From contig JAJEKV010000195.1 of the NCBI GenBank assembly GCA_021234155.1, positions 1 through 64,000 of the forward strand: a stretch of DNA of 64,000 bases. Direction: 5' to 3'. This document shows, piece after piece, positions 56,501 through 64,000 of the stretch. The notes beneath the pieces are model-generated. The model made no database searches. It was not told where the DNA came from and saw only the letters and a program-made list of their open reading frames with translations. The translations under genes were made by a program, and so were the position numbers. Origin of the DNA: Isoetes taiwanensis. Lineage: Eukaryota; Streptophyta; Lycopodiopsida; Isoetales; Isoetaceae. Position 1 is the first letter of the stretch, and every line of letters starts with the position of its first letter.

Positions 56501-57377
56501 GAATGTGAAAAAGGGAGTCTATGCCTTTCTTAAGAGTTTCTTTAAGCTATGTAAGTACATCTGCATTCTTGTATACAACAAAATGATGTGTGATAATTAG
56601 ATGAAGCTGAATGAGATGAATTTATCTCAATACAGAGGATACCTTTGCCAACAATTACTTGCTTTTGGAATGAAGAGGGAGTGAGCTTGAGGTTGCCTTT
56701 TCATTTGCAGATTTTTGGGGACTCTACTATAAGTAGCATTTTCATCCTTATTATCTACGGAGGCCTCCATACTATCCCGCATATCAACATCGTTTGACAC
56801 AGAATTAAACATCTCAAGTCCAAATACGTGTCTGCAATATTCAACAAGAGTTGAATCAAGGTTGTGGTTATGAAATTTCCATTCTGATATTTCATTTCTA
56901 CTCTAGTATTTTTTATCTTTCTTTCATCTTCAGCATGATAAGGAAAAGTTCTATCTATTGTCTTTATCTGTTAAGAGCTCAAGGACCACACCAAACTTAA
57001 GAGTTTCTAGATTTTCCTTTATCGTGTAGTTTTCTGTAAACATGGAGCAGTGCTTGCAATCGTCATTTTCTAAAGCAAAATAAGAAAGTGTTTTAAGGAA
57101 CGGATGAGCAAGAGCAAAGCAAATAAAATCAGAGAAAAAAACACGAGTTGAATACATCCTTCCTTCCTCCGAATTTTATCCACAAAAGGTTTGAAACTCT
57201 CGTTGGGCATCGATTGAATCATTGCCGATGCACATGCATCTAGAGACGCAACAGAGGAAGCTGCGCAAAAAACGTGAAGGGCAACGACGGGCAAAATACT
57301 TAAAAAAAAAGTCTTTAAAAAATCGTATAAAGGGTGCTTAAGGGGTGCTTGGCTGGCGCAAAAGTGACCCCCACCTA
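53594..57377. mobile_element. 3.8-kb TIR element carrying DnaJ exons, inserted in gag
   Basis: The left end (TAGCTGGGGGACACTTTT) and the right end (reverse complement TAGGTGGGGGTCACTTTT) match at 16/18. Inverted similarity continues imperfectly for about 90 bp (GCACC...CTTTATAC...TTTTG.GCCCGTC). A TA duplication fits at 53592-53593 and 57378-57379, but the junction is ambiguous because it is itself symmetric. The interior has no transposase, so the element is non-autonomous, and it holds a fragment of a host DnaJ gene (a Pack-type element). Confidence 0.7.
54363..55875 (+). pseudogene. Captured exons of a chloroplast-type DnaJ (DJA5/6-like) chaperone gene
   Basis: Three exons with GT-AG borders join in frame: 54363-54446 (VLSDDEKRAAYDQFGEVG, end of the J domain), 54771-54865 (NPFDLFESMFGEV...RRRTSSIKRGDDLQ) and 55770-55875 (YTVELEFAEAIFGTQK...TCAACNGNGAK, first CxxCxGxG repeat of the zinc domain). 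This matches type-I DnaJ proteins of the plastid. The HPD part of the J domain is not clearly present (a very weak candidate is RRLKFKLQYDVNTPD at ~53875), and the rest of the zinc finger and the C-terminal domains are absent. It lies inside the TIR element, in the same orientation as the host retrotransposon. Confidence 0.75.
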
Positions 57378-57379
57378 TA

Positions 57380-59098
57380 TGCTTTGACCCCACACCCCTC
57401 TGCCTTCGCAACCTTCTTCTCCTCCTGCCAGGATGGGCCTCATGTTTCTTGCGGCCCTCCCCATGTCCAAGAATATCAGACCTCCCCATCTTTTCAGCAT
57501 GCCCTTCCTGTCTACAATCTCACTGATCTCAAGCTTAATGAAGAGGGCTCCCATGGTCCATCGCCACAGGATGCTCCTCTCTCCGGACCTCCAGGTTTTT
57601 CTGTTCCTATGCCGCCTTGTTCCCAGCCCACGGTTCTCCCCCAAGGCTATGCTCCTGTTTATGCTCCACCTGTCCATGCGCAAGGACCCCCTCCATCTCC
57701 TGTTCAAAATCTCAAACTCATGTATCCCACCTTTGGAAATACTAAAGGGAAGCCTCTGGATCAAAGTGCACAAGCTCATATGGAGGAATTTGAGGCCCTG
57801 ACTATCCTCAATGGCCACGCTCGGTGCCCCTCATCAGTGGCTCATGGCCAACAAAGGCCATTGGAAACAAAACTGGCAAGAAATGAAGACTACATTTCTC
57901 TCTCATTATGGCACCACAGACGATGATCAACTCCTGCTCAAGCAACTCAATGATCTTCAGCAACAACCCACTGAGTCTGCACGTGATTGGCGGATCGCCT
58001 TCACATTCTGGTCAGCAAGCTCCAGGAGTACCCCACGCAAAGCCAGATTCCCGTCTGGTTTCTGCAAGGCCTTCCTTCTGCCATTCGTCTCATGACCGAG
58101 TACCTGTATCCCAAGACTTTGGAGCAGGCTATTGAATTAGTCAATCACTCAGTCAACGTCTCCTCACGGGGTGTTGCCCTCATAGAACTACCTTTCATGC
58201 CACCCGTCATGGTTCCTCAAAATGCGGTTCAGCCTCAACAAGCAGCTCCTCAACGCACTCAGATCTGGTGTCACGTCTGTAAATATCAAGGTCATCTTGC
58301 CAATGAATGCAACTCAACTAATGGTCCTCCTCATTGTAAACGGTGCAACATGTGCAATCATGCCACGGAAGAGTGTACTCGTTCTCATCCGACACCCTTC
58401 AAACAGAAAATGGTTTTCCAGGTGCAAACCACGCCCTAACAGCAACAATACCCACCTCAGCAATATCAATAAACTCAGCCACCTCAGCAATATCCACAGT
58501 CTCAACAACCTCAGCAATCTCTGGGTCAAGGCCCCCGTCAACCTTTTGATCCTTCCAAGGCTCAGTGTTATCACTGTCAAGAATGGGGTCATACCACCAC
58601 GGCATACCCTCAGCTTCCTCAAGTCCAAGTTCAACTTCCAGGAACAAATCAAACTGCTTCAGTCCGACTCACGGCTTATCAACTCTGGGTTGCCAATGGC
58701 AAACAAGGCCCACGTCCTGTTCTGCGGAAGCCACCACGGCCACCTCAACAACAGAGACCTCAGCAAGCAGCGTCGTCCTCCACTCATCTGGATCAACAAG
58801 CCCAAGAAGAAATTTATCAGGCTCTCAATCCTCCGGTACAGTAGTCAAATTGGGTTGGTTTGGTTTCTCGCCAGACCAGGACCTCACGCCCCTTGATTAT
58901 CATTCCTCACGACACGCAACCAGCATTTGCTATTGACACGGTCCCCCATGAAGATGAAAAAAAGGTCCACTTCGCGCCAGATCTCGATAAACTCATGCCC
59001 CATGTCATGCCAAAGGTGCGACAGAGTATTCTCAAGCTCATGCAAGCTGTTGAAGGCCGCACGCTTGCCAACGTTCATGCAACCATGCGTGCTCAGCA
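57380..59098 (+). pseudogene. Gag C-terminal part with CCHC zinc knuckles
   Basis: Frames change near 57815 and 57995. Read together they give a Pro-rich stretch, a gag core ('WKQNWQEMKTTFLSHYGTTD' ... 'RLHILVSKLQEYPTQSQIPV' ... LYPKTLEQAIELVN) and a CCHC knuckle CHVCKYQGHLANEC (~58272), followed by CKRCNMCNHATEEC. Further on (~58570) a second knuckle CYHCQEWGHTTTAYPQ has lost its last Cys. Stops at 58437-58439 and after show decay. Confidence 0.7.
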
Positions 59099-59367
59099 AT
59101 GCCAGGAGACACCTTCATCGTCCAAGAGCCCACGCTCTCAGCCGTATCCCAATATTGCTGCAGAAGTAGAGCTTCCTTGCCTCAGACTCCTGCCCCTTTG
59201 GATCCCGCTGATCCATTTTCCCATGTTCCCTTGGAACTTCAAGAAGAGCCCACCAAAATCAAGATCCCCTTGAGCCTTGCCACGATTTTAAAGCTCTGTC
59301 CTACTCTCAAACAACAGTTGCCTCTTCCCACTATTCTGGTCGGAGCGGTAGCTACTTCAACACCCAC

Positions 59368-60078
59368 GTGCATGCCACGGTGGGCAATCAACAAATCAAT
59401 CACGTTCAAATTGATGGAGATAGTGCTGTCAATCTCATTACCGATAAGCTTCGGAAGCAATTGGGCATCAAGCAACTCTATCGTGCCCCCTATGACATCA
59501 AGTTGGCTAATGGCCATATCAAGCGCCCTCAAGGCGTCACCCCCCTTCTTCACATCAGTATTGGTGATCTCAAATTCCCTTTGGAATTTGGTGTTTGGAA
59601 AGCTGGAGAAGATCCGGGTGATTATGAAACGCTGGTGGGAAGACCCTTTCTCCGCCAGGCTAAAAGTATTCATTACTGGGCCATGGATCAACTTGTCATC
59701 ACTGATGGCCTTCTCAATGCCACTATGGATTTGGAAACGGACAAACTAATCTCTGTTGAACACGCCGAACCCTCGCTTTCCGATAGCGATTCTGAAGACG
59801 CTCGAAACACTTATCAGGTACAGGCTCCACCTGCAAATCTACCTCTCCCATCCTACCCTGAGTATGCTGATCCTTGGGGTGAAATGACCCTTGACCAAGA
59901 CCAGGCTGTGGCAGCTCTGCTTGACCCCTACCTGGCTCCCTGCAATCGCATTCAACGTCTTGATCACTTTTCTGCCACGAAGGCTCCATCAGATGTTGTG
60001 GATGTTCATGCCGTCATGAAGCAACCTCTGCTCGATGACGCTCTTTCTTCGCTACACAAAATGCTGCACCTCCGGTGA
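59368..60078 (+). pseudogene. Retropepsin-like aspartic protease region
   Basis: An open frame of 236 codons. The active-site motif is VQIDGDSAVNLIT (usual plant gypsy form IDGGS.N.I), followed by 'LVGRPFLRQAKSIHYW', typical of this protease region. The C-terminal third is the acidic linker toward RT, and the next frame (60075-60305) carries a 'FKHISAWSYKDLRGI' linker ending in a stop. Confidence 0.75.
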
Positions 60079-60391
60079 TGCTTCAACCCCCTTCTCATGT
60101 TATCAAGGACATGGAAGTTGTTCCCCACATTCAAACACCTGATGTGGAAGTCGTGGATCTTGGAGAAAATCAACCAGTCCGCTTGGCTGCCAATCTTCCA
60201 TCAACTTATAAAGCTCGCGCCATCACTTTGTTCAAAAAATTCAAACATATTTCTGCATGGAGCTATAAAGACCTTCGGGGTATCAAAAAAGAATTAGGAA
60301 GCTGACCATTCCCACTAAACCTGATGCACGCCCAATCTAGCAACGATGGTACCAGATCAACCCCAACTATCGTGACCGAGTCAAAGCTGAA

Positions 60392-62698
60392 ATGAACAAG
60401 CTCTTGGCTGCTGGCTTAATTTATGAGGTCAAACATTCCGAGTGGGTGAGCCACATTGTCATTGCTCTCAAGCATAACGGAAAGATCTGTGTTTGCGTGG
60501 CCACGGAACGGGATCACTTCCCGCTACCCTTCACAGACCAGGTTCTGGAAGAGGTTGCTGGTCACGAGATGTACTCTTTCATGGATGGCTTTTCAGGGTA
60601 CAACCAAATCTCCATCAAACCAGAGGATCAACTAAAAACCACCTTCACCACGCCGTGGGGCACTTTTGCCTACAAGGTGGTTCCCTTTGGACTCTCAAAC
60701 TCTCCATCCACATTTCAACGCATCATGCTTTCTGTCTTTCAAGACTATATAAAAGAAAATTCTTTCCTCCAAATTTTTCAAGATGATTTCTTAGCCTACA
60801 GCTCCATGGATGATCACCTGGAGAAGTTAGAGCTGGTGTTTCAAAAATGTGATGAGTCCGGTATCAGTCTCCATCTAGAGAAATGCACTTTTTGTGTCAC
60901 CTCCGGTGTTCTTTTGGGTCATGTGGTTAGTAAAGAAGGCATCACCACGGATCCTGCAAAAATCAGTTGCGTGCTAAAGGCACATGCACCATCCAACATC
61001 AAAGAGACACGCTCCTTCCTGGGTAAGGTCAATTACTATGCCACCTTCATTCCTGGACTCGCTGCCATTGCTGATCCCATTCATAAACTCACGGGTGATG
61101 AATCCTCTTGGGCTTGGAATCCCCAGGCGGAGGCAGCCTTCCAGCAGCTGAAGATTTTGCTTACCCAGGCCCCGGTTCTTGTTCCTTCTCAATGGGACAA
61201 GCCTTTTCATGTTCATGTCGATGTCTCGGCTTTTGCCATTGGTGTTGTTCTCTCGCAGGCATATGATGAGCACACGGATAAACCCATCTGCTATGCTAGC
61301 CGGAAACTCAATCCTGCAGAGCGAAATTATTCTGCCACGGAGCGGGAAGCATTGGGCTTAGTTTTCTGTGTTCAACGTTTCCGTCATTATTTGTTGGAAA
61401 GCAAAATCAAGTTCTTCGTTGATCATCAAGCTCTGCTCTATTTGATCAACAAAGCCACGCCCACGGGTCACATTGCTCGTTGGGTCCTCTTTCTGCAAGA
61501 GTTCGCTCCCTTCGCAATCATTCACAAGGCCGACAAATCTCATTTAGTGCCCGATTATCTCTCACGCATCCACACCGATGATCCGTCCACGGGTGTTTCT
61601 GATGTTTTTCCAGACGCCCAACTGTTCTTGGTCACAGCCACGCCTCATTGGTTTCATGATTATCAGCAATATCTCCTCTCCGGAGCCTTTCCATCTGAGG
61701 ATCCCACGCTCTCTCCCGAAAAGCTTCACTCACGTCGTCGCCAGTTTCTCCGTGAGGTCCGTGACTATACCATGGTTGCAGGCCATCTGTACAAGCGCGG
61801 CAAAGACATGGTCCTGCGCCGATGTGTTCTCCCTCACGAAGTGCCCGAAATCATTCGACAAGCCCATGAAGGCCTTGGTGGTGGTCATTTCAGTGGTGAC
61901 ACCACGGCGCGCAAAATTCTTCTGGCCGGCTACTTTTGGCCCACGCTCTTCAAGGATGCCCATGCTCACGCCTGCACGTGTGATGTCTGTCAGCGTGTGG
62001 GTCGGCCCACGGCCCGTGACGCTCTCCCTTTGACGCCGGTGACCACCCTGCTATCCTTCAGCAAGTGGGGCATAGACTTTGTGGGGCCCATGGATCCTCC
62101 TGCGCGGCACACCCATGCCCGCTATATTTTGGTTCTCACGGATTATGCTACAAAATGGGCGGAGGCCTGTGCACTTCCTGACAATACTGCTGCCAGTACG
62201 GCCAAAGTACTTTTCACACATATCATCACGCGTTTTGGTTATCCTACGGAACTAGTCAGTGATCGTGGAGTTCATTTTGTCAATCACACCATCAAGGAGC
62301 TGACGGATTATTTGCATATCCATCACCGAAAAAGCACACCTTACTATCCTCAAGGGAATGGTTTGGCTGAAAGCACTAACAAGACTCTTATTACTAATTT
62401 GAAGAAAATATGTGATGCTTCTCGCACGGATTGGCAAAACAAACTACCTACAGTTCTTTGGGCTTACAATACCAGTTTCAAAATTGCTACTGGCCACACT
62501 CCTTTCAAGCTAGTATATGGCCAAGAGGCTCTAATGCCCGTTGAATATGTTCTTCCGGCCCTTCATTTCCAGTTGGCCACAGTCCATAATCCACCCGCAG
62601 CACTTCAAGAACGAGTTTATCAACTAGAACAGTTAGATGAACTTCACAGAGATGCTTATCTTCGTGTTCTTACTGGGCAACAATTGAGGAAGTCCTGA
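60392..62698 (+). pseudogene. Reverse transcriptase - RNase H - integrase polyprotein
   Basis: One open frame of 768 codons. RT: MDGFSGYNQISIKPEDQ, the catalytic pair at residues 131-132 in FQDDF (family usually Y-x-DD), LGHVVSKEGI. RNase H: HVDVSAFAIGVVLSQ, YSATEREALGLVF, FFVDHQALLYL. Integrase: HHCC zinc site (HEGLGGGHF...CDVCQRVGR) and the DDE core WGIDFVGPMD, LVSDRGVHFVN, GLAESTNKTL. Upstream coding sequence (60306-60391, IPTKPDAR..., with TAG where Gln is expected) joins in frame. TGA at 62696-62698 stands where Trp is expected, and coding continues past it. Confidence 0.9.
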
Positions 62699-62992
62699 CA
62701 TGACAAACACCGCAAAACAAAGACCTTCAAAGAAGAAGATTTGGTCCTACTTTATGATCCTCGATACAAAAATTTTCTGGGTAAGTTAAAATTTTGGTGG
62801 CTTGGTCCATATCAGATTCTTCAAGTGGTGCAACCAAGTGTTTTCAAACTGGCTGAGTTAGATGGCACACCACTCTGGTTAATGGTTTTCGCCTCAAACA
62901 ATTTCATACAGATGACACGACAGTTCATTCGGAAGATCAAAATACACATTCAGACTCTGAACACAGTGAGTAGAAGCATATTTATATTATAT
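62699..62992 (+). pseudogene. Integrase C-terminal part after the premature stop
   Basis: HDKHRKTKTFKEEDLVLLYD, 'KLKFWWLGPYQILQVVQPSV' and FKLAELDGT continue the polyprotein in the same frame. A frame change near 62880 restores VNGFRLKQFH, with the stop at about 62990. It is typical of the C-terminal domain of gypsy integrases. Confidence 0.8.
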
Positions 62993-63063
62993 ATGGCGAG
63001 AAAAACAAAATGTGGGCATTGCCCATATACTTCCGCTATGGGCTGAGCCCTATTTACAAAATC

Positions 63064-63294
63064 CTACATTAAACGGGGACCCCTACTCCGGGAGGTCACG
63101 CGGAGGATGTGGTAGAGGCACTGCTCGTGGTTCCAGTAAAGGTGGATGACCACCTCCATGGGATTAGTCAGAGGGTCGAGATGCTCAGCCACCCCGGCAC
63201 ACCAGCCGTCCATTGATATCCCGCGATTCTGCAGCTTCCAGAGGTCGAGGGCGTTCATTTTGGCCGTGATCCATTCATTACAGTTCCGCAGCAT
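63064..63294 (-). CDS. Short antisense ORF with upstream TATA box
   Basis: A 76-residue frame from 63294 (MLRNCNEWITAKMNALDLWK...) on the strand opposite to the retrotransposon. A perfect minus-strand CTATATAAAGC at about 63351-63361 lies ~60 bases before the ATG, so the ORF could be transcribed. I do not recognise the protein. Antisense ORFs between pol and the 3' LTR are known in some plant gypsy lineages (Ogre/Tat-like), which is one explanation. Confidence 0.45.
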   Translation of the reverse strand: MLRNCNEWITAKMNALDLWKLQNRGISMDGWCAGVAEHLDPLTNPMEVVIHLYWNHEQCLYHILRVTSRSRGPRLM

Positions 63295-63350
63295 AGTTGC
63301 ACTCGCTGTCCATCATCGCCAACTGATGTCTTCGGCTCGACCACTGCTCG

Positions 63351-63361
63351 CTTTATATAGC
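63351..63361 (-). promoter_or_regulatory. TATA box for the antisense ORF
   Basis: CTATATAAAGC on the minus strand, about 60 bases upstream of the ATG at 63294, with no other ATG between. Function inferred from position. Confidence 0.5.
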
Positions 63362-63839
63362 CATACCGACTAAAGCTCTGCCGACGTGGACCAATCACAA
63401 ATTAGCTAACGTGGTAGTATGCAACGCACCTTCTAATTCCATATTCCCTTATCCGGCCGCAAATCTAGTCAAGATACCATCTGCCATCCACTTTTATGAT
63501 GTCCAACTCTCGAGTTGCCTGCATTAATTGTTATTCGTTCATCATATGCCCGTCTGCCATTATTACACGTATCTTCACCAAGCTGTCACATCCTACGTTC
63601 ATCCTTGTTCATCTCGACCGTTCCTTTGCTCTTCCTTTACCTCTTGGGGATTTAGCCAAAAATTTGCCTCCCAATTGCCTCTCTCAGATCTGCCGCCATC
63701 TGGCACCATCAACGGCTCAGTTTCTCCGCCTCAAATACCTTTCTGCAACACCCGCGCGCCCTAAACCTTTCGCATCTCTTTCGTCCTCCATCTTCCGCTC
63801 TCCGCCCTCCGGCTTCCTTCCTTCTCTTTGCTCATCGCT

Positions 63840-64000
63840 ATGGCCGCTTCGCCCAAGTTCCCCACTCTTCAAGTCACAGTCCCCAGTGATCCGGCTCTCT
63901 TTGAGTCGGTGATTTTTTCTACTCCCACTCTCAGAGATCCTTTGGAAGGTCCCAGTCGCGAAGTTGCAGAATGCATAGGATTATTTGAGTTCTCTCGGCA
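63840..64000 (+). CDS. Start of an ORF cut by the window edge
   Basis: The ATG at 63840 has a good plant context (gctATGGCC) and opens MAASPKFPTLQVTVPSDPAL, staying open to the end of the window (53 codons). It is preceded by a pyrimidine-rich leader (63600-63830). The residues do not reveal a family. The overlapping longer ORF from 63496 is Ser/Pro/Leu-rich and looks like a translation of the leader. Confidence 0.45.
   Translation, partial: MAASPKFPTLQVTVPSDPALFESVIFSTPTLRDPLEGPSREVAECIGLFEFSR

Larger units (their letters stand above)
53200..63060 (+). mobile_element. Ty3/gypsy retrotransposon, decayed, with nested TIR element
   Basis: Gag, protease, RT, RNase H and integrase occur in gypsy order on the plus strand. 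No LTR pair could be found inside the window; the 5' side near 52930-53230 has LTR-like non-coding sequence and the 3' LTR may be lost or lie beyond 64000. The gag region is interrupted by the 53594-57377 insertion. Frameshifts and stops occur in gag, before RT, and after integrase (TGA at 62696-62698). The RT is Athila-like in wording, but I do not assign a lineage. No chromodomain is visible. Confidence 0.85.

Noticed and set aside
57375-57818. 147-codon ORF on the minus strand
   Set aside because: It is the shadow of the Pro-rich gag coding sequence on the plus strand. The residue pattern is not domain-like and gag homology is on the other strand.

Overview
The window is nuclear DNA of a land plant. 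The evidence is an intron-less chloroplast ferredoxin precursor with a transit peptide, intron-bearing plant gene fragments (galactonolactone dehydrogenase, RPA70, a chloroplast-type DnaJ, a galactose/glyoxal oxidase), and plant-type PIF/Harbinger, Mutator, Helitron and Ty3/gypsy sequence. It looks like the intergenic part of a large, repeat-rich genome. A fern or other seed-free vascular plant is possible, but that is a guess: nothing here fixes the species. The ferredoxin gene (49014-49472, minus) is the only host gene that looks intact and complete.

Region by region. 1-4.3 kb: no convincing gene, with a SINE-like piece and a GC hairpin. 4.3-6.0 kb: a multi-exon gene for a Crypton/DUF3504-like tyrosine recombinase, broken by one in-frame stop and cut off by a 6.3-kb segment (5965-12308) bounded by inverted repeats. 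That segment holds two copies of a fold-back MITE and one exon of galactonolactone dehydrogenase. 15.07-19.87 kb: a complete PIF/Harbinger transposon with matching TIRs, a TAA target duplication, and intact Myb-like and DDE transposase genes.

20.11-39.24 kb: a 19.1-kb Mutator-like element (MULE) with terminal inverted repeats of about 350 bp (two mismatches) and a 9-bp target duplication. A C2H2-finger/Ulp1-protease gene reads inward from the left end and a SWIM-containing MULE transposase reads inward from the right end. An 8.9-kb element of another kind (26978-35858; 24-bp perfect TIRs, 4-bp TSD) is nested in an intron of the MULE transposase. It carries its own DDE-like transposase, a second and different Ulp1-like protease, an FCP1-like phosphatase relic and a coiled-coil protein. 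The MULE also carries arrays of a GGATCC-containing repeat.

39.2-48.8 kb: the C-terminal half of an RPA70 gene (seven exons, frame intact), a broken glyoxal-oxidase gene, several minisatellites and a Helitron-type 3' end at 48793. RPA and the captured fragment share the Helitron's orientation, so they may be its cargo. 49.0-49.5 kb: ferredoxin. 51.5-52.7 kb: a decayed pogo-like transposase. 53.2-63.0 kb: a decayed Ty3/gypsy retrotransposon whose gag is split by a 3.8-kb TIR element (53594-57377) carrying three spliceable exons of a chloroplast DnaJ gene. After it come a short antisense ORF with a TATA box and the start of an ORF that runs off the window.

The main theme is nested mobile DNA with repeated capture of host exons. 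All coordinates and splice sites were read by eye; family names rest on motif recognition, without database searches.
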